Origin: Porphyromonadaceae bacterium
GTDB lineage: Bacteria; Bacteroidota; Bacteroidia; Bacteroidales; Dysgonomonadaceae
Length of the DNA stretch: 64,000 nt
Reading direction: 5' to 3'
Assembly: GCA_022840285.1 (NCBI GenBank)
Contig: JALHIE010000010.1
Span: forward strand, 11,161 to 75,160
Below the pieces are notes generated by a model. That model was not told the DNA's origin. It did no database searches and worked only from the letters and a program-made list of their open reading frames with translations. Of this stretch, positions 25,635 to 35,078 are shown piece after piece; within the stretch, counting starts at the first letter, position 1; the number at the start of each line of letters is the position of its first letter. A program made the translations under genes and the position numbers.

Positions 25635-26720
25635 ATGATTCGTAAAATTATCCATATAGATATGGATGCGTTTTATGCTTCCATAGAGCAACGTGATAAT
25701 CCCGAATACCGCGGTAAACCTGTGGCGGTGGGCTATGGTGGCAAACGTGGTGTGGTGGCGGCTGCCAGTTACGAAGCCCGTCAATACGGAATTCACTCTG
25801 CTATGGCATCGGTAACAGCATTGAGAAAATGTCCCCGGCTAATTTTTGTAATGCCTCGTTTTGAAGTATACAAGACGGTATCCAATCAGGTTATGCAAAT
25901 TTTTCGTGACTATACCGATAAAGTGGAGCCGCTCTCCCTTGATGAAGCGTTTCTGGATGTTACGGAAAATAAGAAAGAGATGGAGATTGCCACGCAAATA
26001 GCTAAGGAAATCAAACAAAAGATTTATCACCAGACCCGATTAACAGCTTCTGCCGGAGTTTCTTACAATAAATTCTTAGCTAAAATTGCATCCGACTACA
26101 ACAAGCCGAACGGGTTGTATGTGATTACGCCTGAAAAAGCTGAAAAGTTTCTTGAAAAATTGGCCGTTGAAAAGTTTTTTGGTGTGGGCCGGGTTACCGC
26201 CCAGCGGATGCATGAACTAGGGATAAAAAATGGTCTCGATCTGAAACAATATTCGGAAATGGAGCTCATTCATCATTTTGGGAAAGCCGGAACCATGTAT
26301 CATCAGTTTGTCCGGGGTATCGATGAGCGCGAGGTGGAATCGGAATATATACGAAAATCATTGGGAGCCGAAGAGACGTTTGCAGAGGATTTAAGCCAAC
26401 TTGTCGATTTGCTGCGTGCTCTGGACGAACTTGCCCATGAAGTACATCGAAGAGCGGACAAAAGAGATTTTCTGGCAAAAACATTGACCTTGAAAATTAA
26501 ATATGCTGATTTTACCGTGGTCACCCGGAGTAAAACCGTGGCTTACTTTTTAAGGACGTATGATGAGCTTTTCGACTTGGGCAAAGAATTACTTTTGCAG
26601 GTAGACGATATCGAAGAGCGAAAAATCCGGTTGATGGGGTTGACATTAAAAAATGCCGGCAACGAACAGGTCATATTGATAAACCAGCCGCTGCAGTTAA
26701 CCCTTGAGTTCAAAGAATAA
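25635..26720 (+). CDS. dinB: DNA polymerase IV
   Basis: Y-family translesion polymerase of 361 residues. IIHIDMDAFYASIEQRD at the N-terminus supplies the first catalytic Asp, and PLSLDEAFLDV near residue 100 holds the second acidic pair. The helix-hairpin-helix and little-finger regions follow (KFFGVGRVTAQRM near 180). It lacks the extended C-terminus with a strong beta-clamp motif, though PLQLTLEF at the end could serve. The ATG at 25635 matches the family start exactly and lies almost on the predicted transcription start. Its last 11 bases overlap the convergent acyltransferase gene. It is probably stress-related, but no operator was recognised. Confidence 0.95.
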   Translation: MIRKIIHIDMDAFYASIEQRDNPEYRGKPVAVGYGGKRGVVAAASYEARQYGIHSAMASVTALRKCPRLIFVMPRFEVYKTVSNQVMQIFRDYTDKVEPLSLDEAFLDVTENKKEMEIATQIAKEIKQKIYHQTRLTASAGVSYNKFLAKIASDYNKPNGLYVITPEKAEKFLEKLAVEKFFGVGRVTAQRMHELGIKNGLDLKQYSEMELIHHFGKAGTMYHQFVRGIDEREVESEYIRKSLGAEETFAEDLSQLVDLLRALDELAHEVHRRADKRDFLAKTLTLKIKYADFTVVTRSKTVAYFLRTYDELFDLGKELLLQVDDIEERKIRLMGLTLKNAGNEQVILINQPLQLTLEFKE

Positions 26721-27249
26721 AATTCTCGGGATGCTTCCCTTTGATGTTGGTGTAATAGGATTTGATCTTGACAATATCGGTTTTGTAGTCACCCGACGGA
26801 TAAAACAGGTCGAGAAGTGAGGCTTCTTTTTTGCTATAGTCCAATCCGATCAATAGAATAGGTACATTAGCCTTCACGGCAATAAAATAAAATCCTTTTT
26901 TCCATTCTTTCACCGGCTTACGGGTCCCTTCGGGAGTAATGGCGAGATGTAGTTTGTTGTGTTTTTCAAACTCTGCCGCCAAAAAGCCGGTCATTGAATT
27001 GTTTTTGCTTCGTTCCACCGGAATCCCTCCGATACTCTTGAAAAAGAGATTAAATGGGAAAATGAACCATTCTTTTTTTATCAAAAAATTGGCGGTTCTG
27101 CCTATGGAGGAGTAGGCGAGTTTACCGATAATAAAGTCCCAGTTGCTTGTATGCGGTGCAACCACAATGATGCACTTGGGTGCATCGGGAAGGACGTTGT
27201 TCACTTTCCATCCCAGGACATTGTTGAGTATAAATTTACTGATATTCAT
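26710..27249 (-). CDS. Lysophospholipid acyltransferase family protein
   Basis: A 179-residue acyltransferase of the 1-acylglycerol-3-phosphate family. The catalytic motif is HTSNWD (HX4D, residues 33-38), and the substrate-binding motif TPEGTR lies near residues 105-110. GGIPVERSK near 75 is another family block. It is shorter than PlsC and lacks a clear long N-terminal membrane anchor, as in many Bacteroidota members annotated as glycerol acyltransferases. It may act on phospholipids or on an ornithine- or glycine-lipid intermediate; the sequence does not decide. It stands after the ABC-F gene on the same strand and overlaps dinB tail to tail by 11 bases. Confidence 0.88.
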   Translation of the reverse strand: MNISKFILNNVLGWKVNNVLPDAPKCIIVVAPHTSNWDFIIGKLAYSSIGRTANFLIKKEWFIFPFNLFFKSIGGIPVERSKNNSMTGFLAAEFEKHNKLHLAITPEGTRKPVKEWKKGFYFIAVKANVPILLIGLDYSKKEASLLDLFYPSGDYKTDIVKIKSYYTNIKGKHPENFIL

Positions 27250-27305
27250 TGATTTATATTTTTTTTGCGCACCAAGATTACCGTTTCAAATTTTCAATTT
27301 ATCCG

Positions 27306-29243
27306 TTAACCTTTTAAGTTGTCCAACTCCAACGTCAAACGCTCCCAATTGTTCATCACTGCGTCTAATTTATTTTTGGATTCCAGGTATTTTTGCAGCA
27401 GGTCTAAATCGGAAGCTCCCTCAGGAGTAGATAATCGAGCTTCCGTTTCCGACAGTCGCTTCTCCAGTTTTGTGATTTTTTCTTCGGCCTCCTGTACCTC
27501 TTTTTCTTTACGTTTAATTAATCGGTTTTGTTCTTTCTGTTCCTGATACGAAAGCTTGTTTTCCGTTATGGATTGATCTTTTTCTCTCTGCTTGGGTAAG
27601 GCGGGAGATTTTGATAATTCCAGTTGCTGAAGGTTTTCGAGTTTCTTTTTGGAGAGAAAGTCGTAAATTCCACCCATATGTTCCCTAACTTCGCCACCGC
27701 CAAACTCATAGACTTTACTGACGAGTTCATTGAGAAAATCCCGGTCGTGCGACACGATGATGGCTGTGCCGTCAAATTCGCGAATGGCCTTTTTCAATAC
27801 CTCTTTCGATGCAATATCCAGGTGGTTGGTCGGCTCATCGAGAATAAGCAAGTTCACCGGTTCGAGCAAAAGCCGGATCATTGCCAACCGGGTGCGTTCA
27901 CCGCCGGACAGTACCTTTACTTTTTTATCGGATGCTTCACCACCAAACATAAATGCTCCCAGTATATCCCGGATTTTGGTCCGGACATCCCCTACAGCAA
28001 CGTAGTCGATGGTTTCAAAAACCGTCAGGTTTTCATCGAGTAACTGTGCCTGGTTCTGAGCAAAATATCCGATCTTTACGTTGTGTCCAAGCTCCAATTT
28101 CCCGTCGAAGCCGATCTCTCCCATAATGCATTTCACCAGTGTAGATTTTCCCTCACCGTTTTTTCCCACAAAAGCAACTTTCTCACCCCGGTTGATGGTC
28201 AGCGTCACGTTGGAGAATACCTGGTGCTCACCGTAGTTTTTGGCTAAATTTTCTGTGATAACGGGATAGGATCCCGATCGTGGTGCAGGAGGAAACTTTA
28301 AATTCAGGCGTGAATTGTCCACTTCATCCACTTCAATGCGTTCAATTTTCTCGAGTTGCCTGATGCGTGACTGTACCTGGTTGGATTTGGTGGCTTTGTA
28401 TCGAAACCGTTCGATGAATGCCTCGGTATCCTGAATTTGCTTCTGTTGATTTTCGTAAGCCCGTAGCTGTTGTTCACGCCTTTCTTTTCTAAGTTCGAGG
28501 TATTTGGAGTAATTTACTTTGTAATCGTGGATATTGCCCAGCACGATTTCTATAGTACGGTTGGTTACGTTGTCTAAAAAAGCCTTGTCGTGCGAAACCA
28601 GCATCACGGCATTGGTTCGCGAGGTAAGAAATGTTTCCAGCCATTGGATAGATTCAATGTCCAGGTGGTTGGTCGGCTCGTCCAGCAGGAGTACGTCGGG
28701 TGATTGGAGCAGGATCTTGGCCAGCTCAATGCGCATCCGCCATCCACCGCTGAATTCGTGCGTCGGGCGGTTAAAGTCGGAACGATTGAATCCTAGCCCC
28801 AGTAATGTTTTCTCGGTTTCGGCTTCAAAATCGTTAATGCCCGACATTAGAAGCAACTCCTGCACGTCGGTGGATCGTTGAATAATATGGTGGTATTCGT
28901 CCGATTCATAATCGGTCCGTTCGGCCAATTGCCGGTGCAGCTCTTCCAGCTCCTGTTCCAGTTTTTTTAAGTGCTCGAATGCAAGTGCTGCCTCTTCCTT
29001 TACCGTTCGTTCATTGCTGAGCTTCATTTGTTGTGGCAGGTAACCCACCGTGACTTCTTTCGGGTACGAAATGATGCCGTTTGTAGGCTGTTGTGCTCTT
29101 GCCATAAGTTTTAACAGCGTGGATTTTCCCGCGCCGTTTTTCCCGGCGAGTGCAATTCGTTCGTTCTTGTTCAGAACAAAAGAAATTTCATCGAGCAGGG
29201 TAAACCCGCCGAACTGAACGGTTAGATTTTCGATGGAAATCAT
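27306..29243 (-). CDS. ABC-F family ATPase (ribosome-associated type)
   Basis: A 645-residue protein with two ABC ATPase domains and no membrane part. The first domain has Walker A GKNGAGKS (near residue 36), signature FSGGWRMR and Walker B VLLLDEPTNHLD. The second has GKNGEGKS, LSGGERTR and LLILDEPTNHLD. The linker between them (about 245-310) is rich in Arg, Lys and Gln, as in ABC-F proteins that enter the ribosomal E site. A C-terminal coiled coil (about 545-640), as in Uup-like members, may bind nucleic acid. It lies 3 bases after hisS, so the two are co-transcribed. It likely acts in translation quality control rather than transport. Confidence 0.92.
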   Translation of the reverse strand: MISIENLTVQFGGFTLLDEISFVLNKNERIALAGKNGAGKSTLLKLMARAQQPTNGIISYPKEVTVGYLPQQMKLSNERTVKEEAALAFEHLKKLEQELEELHRQLAERTDYESDEYHHIIQRSTDVQELLLMSGINDFEAETEKTLLGLGFNRSDFNRPTHEFSGGWRMRIELAKILLQSPDVLLLDEPTNHLDIESIQWLETFLTSRTNAVMLVSHDKAFLDNVTNRTIEIVLGNIHDYKVNYSKYLELRKERREQQLRAYENQQKQIQDTEAFIERFRYKATKSNQVQSRIRQLEKIERIEVDEVDNSRLNLKFPPAPRSGSYPVITENLAKNYGEHQVFSNVTLTINRGEKVAFVGKNGEGKSTLVKCIMGEIGFDGKLELGHNVKIGYFAQNQAQLLDENLTVFETIDYVAVGDVRTKIRDILGAFMFGGEASDKKVKVLSGGERTRLAMIRLLLEPVNLLILDEPTNHLDIASKEVLKKAIREFDGTAIIVSHDRDFLNELVSKVYEFGGGEVREHMGGIYDFLSKKKLENLQQLELSKSPALPKQREKDQSITENKLSYQEQKEQNRLIKRKEKEVQEAEEKITKLEKRLSETEARLSTPEGASDLDLLQKYLESKNKLDAVMNNWERLTLELDNLKG

Positions 29244-29246
29244 GGA

Positions 29247-30614
29247 TTACTTTTGATGTGCCAGTTTTTGAATAAGTTCATCAACAGACAGGGCCGATTG
29301 TTCTCCCGATCGCATCTCTTTCAGCGTGACTTTCCCCTCTTTTATTTCGTTTTCTCCTACCAATGCTACAAAAGGAATGTGGTTGTTGTCGGCATACGAC
29401 ATCTGCTTTTTCATCTTGGCGGCTTCGGGATAAATTTCGGCACAAATTCCGTTGCTTCGTAATTGCGAGAGGATTGGGAGCAGGTGTGATTCTTCCTTGT
29501 CGCCAAAATTAACGAACAGCACATCGGCTGTGTGCGTGGAGTTATCGGGAAAGAGACTGAGCTGATCAAGCACATCGTAAATACGGTCGGCACCGAAAGA
29601 GATTCCAACACCCGATACGCCCGAGAGTCCGAAAATACCTGTGAGGTTGTCGTAACGACCGCCGCCCGTGATACTTCCTATTTCCACATCCAGCGCTTTT
29701 ACTTCGATGATGGCTCCGGTGTAATAATTGAGGCCGCGAGCCAACGTAAGGTCAAGTTCGAGACCGCAACCGATAGAGAGCATCCCTGTTTTATTGAGGA
29801 TGAACTCCAGCTCTTCCACGCCTTTCAGGCCGGTTTCGGAAGATGACAGCACATTTTTCAGTGTTGTCAGTTTCTCATTGTTGGTTCCCCCAAGCAGGAT
29901 AATGGGTTGCAATTGTTGTATGGCAGTTTCGGAAATACCTTTTCCCCGGAGTTCTTCATTCACGTTAGCCAGCCCGATTTTATCCAGCTTATCGATGGCA
30001 ACCGTAATGTCGGTTATCTTATCGGCTTCGCCGATAATTTCGGCAATCCCCGAAAGGATTTTCCGGTTATTGAGTTTTACCGATACACGGATATTGAGTC
30101 TGCGGAATACTTCGTCAATAATTTGTATCAGCTCCACTTCATTAAGTAATGAGTCGGAACCTACCACGTCAGCATCGCATTGAAAAAATTCGCGATAACG
30201 TCCTTTTTGCGGCCGGTCTGCGCGCCAGACGGGCTGAATTTGAAATCGCTTGAAAGGGAACGATATCTCATTGCGGTGCATCACTACGTATCGGGCAAAG
30301 GGTACGGTAAGGTCGTATCGCAATCCTTTTTCCGAAATCTTACTGGCTGTTTTTGTCGAGTTTCCTTCTTTTACATCATCAGGACTTATACTCGTAAGAA
30401 AGTCTCCCGAGTTAAGTATTTTGAACAGGAGCTTATCGCCCTCTTCACCGTATTTTCCCATAAGCGTGGAAAGGTTTTCCATAGCGGGTGTCTCAATCTG
30501 CCGGAATCCGTAGAGGCGATATACGTTTTTTATTGTATCGAAAATATAGTTGCGTTTCGCCATTTCCTCGGGCGAAAAATCACGCGTACCTTTGGGTATG
30601 GAAGGTTTTTGCAT
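29247..30614 (-). CDS. hisS: Histidine-tRNA ligase
   Basis: Class II aminoacyl-tRNA synthetase of 455 residues that charges tRNA-His. The N-terminal KGTRDFSPEEM, motif 2 (FQIQPVWRADRPQKGRYREFFQCDAD near residues 120-145, read in parts), the histidine motif GLNYYTGAIIEV and motif 3 (GVGISFGADR) are all present. The C-terminal anticodon-binding domain covers about the last 95 residues. It is the first gene of a two-gene operon with the ABC-F ATPase, which fits a shared role in translation. A strong -7 promoter element lies 26 bases upstream. Confidence 0.97.
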   Translation of the reverse strand: MQKPSIPKGTRDFSPEEMAKRNYIFDTIKNVYRLYGFRQIETPAMENLSTLMGKYGEEGDKLLFKILNSGDFLTSISPDDVKEGNSTKTASKISEKGLRYDLTVPFARYVVMHRNEISFPFKRFQIQPVWRADRPQKGRYREFFQCDADVVGSDSLLNEVELIQIIDEVFRRLNIRVSVKLNNRKILSGIAEIIGEADKITDITVAIDKLDKIGLANVNEELRGKGISETAIQQLQPIILLGGTNNEKLTTLKNVLSSSETGLKGVEELEFILNKTGMLSIGCGLELDLTLARGLNYYTGAIIEVKALDVEIGSITGGGRYDNLTGIFGLSGVSGVGISFGADRIYDVLDQLSLFPDNSTHTADVLFVNFGDKEESHLLPILSQLRSNGICAEIYPEAAKMKKQMSYADNNHIPFVALVGENEIKEGKVTLKEMRSGEQSALSVDELIQKLAHQK

Positions 30615-30639
30615 CGTTGATTTTCTTTGTTTGGAACTG

Positions 30640-30647
30640 CAAAGATA
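30640..30647 (-). promoter_or_regulatory. Candidate -7 promoter element of hisS
   Basis: The minus strand reads TATCTTTG followed by C, the most common form of the Bacteroidota -7 box. It lies 26 bases before the hisS ATG. A -33 TTTG at the usual spacing is not obvious. Confidence 0.55.
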
Positions 30648-30751
30648 GTGAATTTTGAGTTACCGTGGTATCTGTTTCGGCCACAACAAAAGCGCATTGC
30701 AGTAATTTGCAACACGCTTAAATGGGTTCAACAAAGTCTTTGTTCTTGAAT

Positions 30752-32077
30752 CTATAAAAGATTGCTTGCCAATTCCGACAATTCGCTCCGTTCGCCTTTT
30801 ACCAGATTTACGTGAGCAAAAACATGTTGTCCTTTCATCTTATCGATCATGTATGCCAGGCCGTTAGATTGAGAGTCGAGGTAGGGTGAGTCGATCTGTT
30901 GCAGGTCGCCCGTAAAAACCATTTTAGTGCCTTCTCCCGCGCGGGTAATGATGGTTTTTACTTCGTGGGGAGTAAGGTTCTGGGCTTCATCAACAATGCA
31001 ATAGGTTTCGCTTAAGCTGCGCCCGCGGATAAACGCCAGCGCCTCGATCTCAAGTTTTCCAGATTTTTGCATCTCATCAATGGAGCGAAGTTCGGCACTG
31101 TTTTGTCCGAGCTGTGATTTGATCACATTCAGGTTGTCAAACAACGGCTGCATATACGGGGCGATTTTTTGTTTTTCGTCACCCGGTAAATATCCCAAAT
31201 CCTTGTTGGATAAGGAAACGATGGGCCTGGCGAGCAAAATCTGGTTGTATTGCTTGCTCTGTTTTAACGCAGCTGCTAATGCCAGCAATGTTTTCCCTGT
31301 TCCTGCTTTCCCCGTGATCCCAACCAACTTGATATCGGGGTCGTTCAAAACGCCCAGAGCAAATGTCTGTTCTGCATTTCGGGGTGAAATTCCGGAGCTG
31401 GGTTCTTTGTCCACCCGGATTATCTTTTGCGTAAACGGATTGTATCTTGCCAAGACACTGTTACGCTCGCTTTTCAGTACAAAAGAGTCGTTAGGAACGA
31501 GTGGGCTGTCGAAAGTGAATTCATCTACGTCGACTCCTGTGGGTTGCGCATAAATTTTATCGATGAGTTCGGGATTCAGGCCTTCAATCACTTGTTCGCC
31601 TCTGCCGAAAATATCGATATCGATAACCTTATCGTTGATGTAGTCTTCAACCGGAATGCCCAGGGACCGCGCTTTCATACGCAGGTTGATGTCTTTGGTG
31701 ACGAGAATGGTTTTCATTTTAGGATGTTTTTCCGTTACATCCAAAACGGTAGATAAGATGCGGTTATCGGGAGTCCTTTCGGGAAATGCTTCAACAATTC
31801 TATCGTGCGTTTTCACGCTATTCACAATGTATAACTTTCCGCGTCCTACGCCCAGGTCGGCACCTTGCTTAAACAAATTATCGTCGGTGATCAGGTCGAG
31901 TTCGCGCACAAAAGCCCGTGCGTTGAAGTTGATCTGTTCGTTGCCTTTTTTGAATTTGTCAAGTTCTTCCAGAACGACAAACGGAATGTAAATGTCGTTT
32001 TCTTCAAAATTCTCGATAAAACTGTAATCGTGAAGAATAACGTTTGTGTCGATGATAAAATTTTTCTTGTTAGCCAT
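30752..32077 (-). CDS. PhoH-like protein: PIN domain fused to PhoH ATPase
   Basis: A 441-residue two-domain protein. The N-terminal PIN nuclease domain (about 1-140) starts NFIIDTNVILHD with its first catalytic Asp, and has further acidic positions near TPDNRILSTV and LVTKDINLRMKA. The C-terminal PhoH domain (about 215-441) has Walker A GKAGTGKT near residue 257 and a Walker B-like CIVDEAQNL near 357. This PIN-PhoH form (YlaK-type) is thought to be an RNA helicase/nuclease. Only one of its exact roles, ATP-dependent RNA handling, is supported by the family. It stands alone between hisS and proC. Confidence 0.92.
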   Translation of the reverse strand: MANKKNFIIDTNVILHDYSFIENFEENDIYIPFVVLEELDKFKKGNEQINFNARAFVRELDLITDDNLFKQGADLGVGRGKLYIVNSVKTHDRIVEAFPERTPDNRILSTVLDVTEKHPKMKTILVTKDINLRMKARSLGIPVEDYINDKVIDIDIFGRGEQVIEGLNPELIDKIYAQPTGVDVDEFTFDSPLVPNDSFVLKSERNSVLARYNPFTQKIIRVDKEPSSGISPRNAEQTFALGVLNDPDIKLVGITGKAGTGKTLLALAAALKQSKQYNQILLARPIVSLSNKDLGYLPGDEKQKIAPYMQPLFDNLNVIKSQLGQNSAELRSIDEMQKSGKLEIEALAFIRGRSLSETYCIVDEAQNLTPHEVKTIITRAGEGTKMVFTGDLQQIDSPYLDSQSNGLAYMIDKMKGQHVFAHVNLVKGERSELSELASNLL

Positions 32078-32122
32078 ATACTCTATTGTTTTGTGGTATG
32101 TTTCATTCCTGACCTTGGTAAT

Positions 32123-32158
32123 AAAAATCTTTGTTATAAACGCAAAGAAAAGATTTTT
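32123..32158. terminator. AT-rich hairpin between phoH-like gene and proC
   Basis: AAAAATCTTT (32123-32132) and AAAGATTTTT (32149-32158) form a perfect 10-base stem. It lies beyond the proC stop and before the phoH-like gene, so it could end the proABC transcript. The stem is AT-rich and hence weak. Confidence 0.4.
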
Positions 32159-32211
32159 GTTTCGATTTTAAGGTATAAATATGAAAAAACTCAGAACAGT
32201 CTCTTTATCGT

Positions 32212-32988
32212 TCAATTCTTGCTCATTTCTTCCGATCGTTTTTTTGCGGCATCCAGTACACCTTCGAAATGTTTGCCGATCTTGTGCCGGTGGAAATGAT
32301 CCAGTCCAGCCTGGGTAGTCCCCCCCTTGCTGGTAATGTTCCGGATGAGTTCCTCAATGCTGTAGCTGGCCTGATTCTCGGCAAAATAGAGCGTGGTGCC
32401 CTGTGTGAGTTCAAGCAAAAGTTCATCGAGAACGTTTCCCGGCAGTTCAAATTCCCGCATCTTATCCTTGAAAATCTGGATGAATGCTAGAATAAATGCT
32501 GGGCCGCTTCCGAAAACCGATGTGAACAGATCGAATCCTTCCTCGTTAAGTTTTACGGCTTTGCCTAACCGGGTGAGAATTTCAAAAATAGCTTCCGTAG
32601 CCGGATTGTGAGGTTGGTTTGTGGCAAATGCCGTAACCGATTTTCGGTAAGCCATCGCCAGGTTGGGCATTATGCGGACAATCGGAACTTCTTTCCCTAA
32701 ATAGTTTTCGATAAATGCGATGCTCTTTCCTGCGACGGGCGTAACGATCAGCTTCCCTTCAAGGTTTAGCGGCTGCAGCTTTTCAAGAATCCCTTTTATA
32801 TCCTGTGGCTTAACGGTGATCCAGATTACATCGGCAAAAGAAACCAGTTCTTCGATAGAGTTGAAGAAAGGAATGCCTACCTCTTTTTTGCTTCGGGTAA
32901 AGTAAGCAAATTGGATGTTGTTTACTTTTTTAAGTCCCTGGTAAACAGCTTTGGCTAAGTTCCCGAAACCGATAAATCCGTAGTTCAT
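32212..32988 (-). CDS. proC: Pyrroline-5-carboxylate reductase
   Basis: Last enzyme of proline synthesis, reducing pyrroline-5-carboxylate with NAD(P)H. The 258-residue protein begins with the Rossmann motif GFGNLAKAVYQGL. VRIMPNLAMAYRKSVTAF near residue 105 and VFGSGPAFILAF near 160 are family blocks. The signature TSKGGTTQAGLD, near residue 220, lies close to the C-terminus. It is 19 bases after proB in an apparent proA-proB-proC operon on the minus strand, which covers the full path from glutamate to proline. Confidence 0.95.
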   Translation of the reverse strand: MNYGFIGFGNLAKAVYQGLKKVNNIQFAYFTRSKKEVGIPFFNSIEELVSFADVIWITVKPQDIKGILEKLQPLNLEGKLIVTPVAGKSIAFIENYLGKEVPIVRIMPNLAMAYRKSVTAFATNQPHNPATEAIFEILTRLGKAVKLNEEGFDLFTSVFGSGPAFILAFIQIFKDKMREFELPGNVLDELLLELTQGTTLYFAENQASYSIEELIRNITSKGGTTQAGLDHFHRHKIGKHFEGVLDAAKKRSEEMSKN

Positions 32989-33007
32989 AGTTGGTGTTTG
33001 ATGTTTC

Positions 33008-33775
33008 TTACTCTTTTGCCTTGAATCTCGTAAACGGAATCTCTCCGTTCAGCGCTTTAATTATGTAGTTGGCCCGTTGTCCGTTCACGATCCACATTTC
33101 CACACGATGTCTCATGCAAACTTCGGCTGCGTAAATCTTGGATGACATTCCGCCGGTACCCAGTGTCGACTCTTTTTCTTCAACGCAATGGGTGATGGAA
33201 TTGAGGTCGGTCACGCTTGTAATCAATTCTGCGTCCTGGTGCAGGTGCGGGTTACAGGTGTATATGCCGTCGATATCGGAAACAAGGATAAGCAGGTCGG
33301 CTTTGGTGATAACTGCAACCAGTGCGGAAAGTTTGTCGTTGTCTCCCAGTACAATCTCCTCAATGGAGACCGTGTCGTTTTCGTTTACAATGGGAATATA
33401 GTCCACTTCCCAGAGTTTATTGATGGTGTTGCGGGTGTTTTCGTTGGCGGTTTCGTTTTCGAAATCCCTATACGTAAGCAGGATTTGTGCGATGTTCAGC
33501 CCGAAAGTGCGGAAAATATCGTCGTACAGTTCCATCAGTTTGGTTTGGCCGATAGCTGCCATGGCCTGTTTGGAGTCCACGTTCTTGTGAAAACCGTTGA
33601 TCTCCACGAATTGTCGTGCCGTGGCGATGGCACCCGAAGAAACAATAACAATATTGTACTCTTTCTTTAATTCAACAATCTGTCGGGCTAAACTTTCGAT
33701 GACCGCAAACGAAATTCGGTTGGTTCCCGCTGTGAGCGTGGAGGTACCTATTTTTATGATCAGTTTTTTTTTCAT
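33008..33775 (-). CDS. proB: Glutamate 5-kinase without PUA domain
   Basis: First enzyme of proline synthesis, phosphorylating glutamate. From the ATG at 33775 it is 255 residues (MKKKLIIKIGTSTL), covering only the amino-acid-kinase domain. The RNA-binding-like PUA domain of E. coli ProB is absent. IVSSGAIATARQFV, IVNENDTVSIEEIVLGDND and GTGGMSSKIYAAE are the expected blocks. The frame extends upstream to 33952 through the end of proA, but those residues are Arg/Cys-rich and not family-like. It begins 2 bases after the proA stop, so it is tightly coupled. Proline feedback control is expected from the family but cannot be read here. Confidence 0.94.
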   Translation of the reverse strand: MKKKLIIKIGTSTLTAGTNRISFAVIESLARQIVELKKEYNIVIVSSGAIATARQFVEINGFHKNVDSKQAMAAIGQTKLMELYDDIFRTFGLNIAQILLTYRDFENETANENTRNTINKLWEVDYIPIVNENDTVSIEEIVLGDNDKLSALVAVITKADLLILVSDIDGIYTCNPHLHQDAELITSVTDLNSITHCVEEKESTLGTGGMSSKIYAAEVCMRHRVEMWIVNGQRANYIIKALNGEIPFTRFKAKE

Positions 33776-33777
33776 TC

Positions 33778-34965
33778 TTATTCGCGTATCTGGCCGTCGC
33801 CATAAACAAACCATTTGTTTGTCACCAGCTCTTGTGTGCCGAGCGGACCCCGGAAATGAAGCTTTTGCGTGCTGATGGCAATTTCTGCTCCTACACCGAA
33901 CTGCCCGCCATCGGTAAAACGGGTGGAAGCATTGTGATAGACGGCTGCACAATCCACTTTTTGCATAAAGGTGCCGGCTTTCGACTCATCCCCAGTTACG
34001 ATGACTGCCGAATGGCCACCGGAATAACGATTTATCATATCCACGGCCTCGTTCATATCACCGACCAGCGAAAAATAGATCTTTGGCGCCATAAATTCTT
34101 CAAACAGAACAGCCTCGTCGTTGATCTCTCGGATCCGGCTACATACCGATGCTGCTTTTTTGTCGCCCCAAACCTCAATTCCTTTTCCCTGAAGTTGTGA
34201 AACAAAACCGGAAACTTTCTCTGCCAGTTCAGGCAGGTTCTCATTCACCAGTACTTTATCGAGTGCGTTGCAGACGCTGATGCGTTTCTTGCCGTTGATA
34301 ATAAGCCGGACAGCCATTTCCGTATCGCAATGGTCATCCACGTACATAAAATTATTGCCCCTGCCGCTCACAATTACGGGTACCGATGAATTTTCGGTTA
34401 CAAAATCAATAAGCCTATCTCCTCCACGGGGGATGATGATATCGACGTTGCGGGTATTTTTCCTGATTAGCTGTTGTGTTTCGTTGCGGGATAAGTTCAG
34501 GTATTCCACAAAATGAGCATCAAAGCCGCTTGCGGACAATGATTGTTGCCACAACTCCGTCAGGTAGCTGTTCGTGTGAAAGGATTCTTTTCCTCCTTTA
34601 AGCAAAATACGGTTGCCTGCCTTGAATGCGGTGGCTGCCGCTTCAACGGTTACATCGGGGCGCGATTCATAAATGATAAGAATAGTCCCGAACGGGACGG
34701 ACCGGTTAACGATCCTTAACCCGTCTGTGCGGGTAAAATCGTACAGGATCCTACCTTCGGGATCCTTTTGTTCTGCCACTTCCCGCAGAGAGCGGATCAT
34801 CCCGTCAACCTTATTCTCATCCACTTTCAGCCGGTCTTTCATCGACTCGTCCATATCGGCAAACGAATCCATATCCAGTGCGTTTTTCTGCAGAATTTCC
34901 ACCTGATTTTTTTTCAACAAATCAGCTAGGCCGAGCAAAACGTTGTTTTTTGAGGAGATAACCAT
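33778..34965 (-). CDS. proA: Gamma-glutamyl phosphate reductase
   Basis: Second enzyme of proline synthesis, an aldehyde dehydrogenase-fold protein that reduces gamma-glutamyl phosphate with NADPH. From ATG 34965 it has 395 residues. VPFGTILIIYESRPDVT, GNRILLKGGKE and the catalytic Cys in ISVCNALDKVLV are clear. IIPRGGDRLIDFV and RFTDGGQFGVGAEIAISTQKLH (in parts) complete the match. The N-terminus is about 20 residues shorter than in E. coli. The -7 element at 34996-35003 shows that the longer TTG start (35007) would lie upstream of the transcript, so the short form is the real one. Confidence 0.95.
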   Translation of the reverse strand: MVISSKNNVLLGLADLLKKNQVEILQKNALDMDSFADMDESMKDRLKVDENKVDGMIRSLREVAEQKDPEGRILYDFTRTDGLRIVNRSVPFGTILIIYESRPDVTVEAAATAFKAGNRILLKGGKESFHTNSYLTELWQQSLSASGFDAHFVEYLNLSRNETQQLIRKNTRNVDIIIPRGGDRLIDFVTENSSVPVIVSGRGNNFMYVDDHCDTEMAVRLIINGKKRISVCNALDKVLVNENLPELAEKVSGFVSQLQGKGIEVWGDKKAASVCSRIREINDEAVLFEEFMAPKIYFSLVGDMNEAVDMINRYSGGHSAVIVTGDESKAGTFMQKVDCAAVYHNASTRFTDGGQFGVGAEIAISTQKLHFRGPLGTQELVTNKWFVYGDGQIRE

Positions 34966-34995
34966 TTTTATGTGAAATAGTATGGAATTAAGTTG

Positions 34996-35003
34996 CAAAG
35001 ATA
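34996..35003 (-). promoter_or_regulatory. Candidate -7 promoter element of proABC
   Basis: The minus strand reads TATCTTTG followed by C, a full match to the -7 consensus. Transcription from here would give a leader of about 27 bases before the proA ATG at 34965. Confidence 0.6.
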
Positions 35004-35078
35004 GCAATTTATTCTAATTTTATTGTTTTCTATTTCAAAATAATAAAGTTGTAATTAAGCTTATTTCTTCTTACCTGC

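Noticed and set aside
33776..33952. Upstream extension of proB
   Set aside because: It overlaps proA in another frame and encodes Arg/Cys-rich residues foreign to the kinase family.
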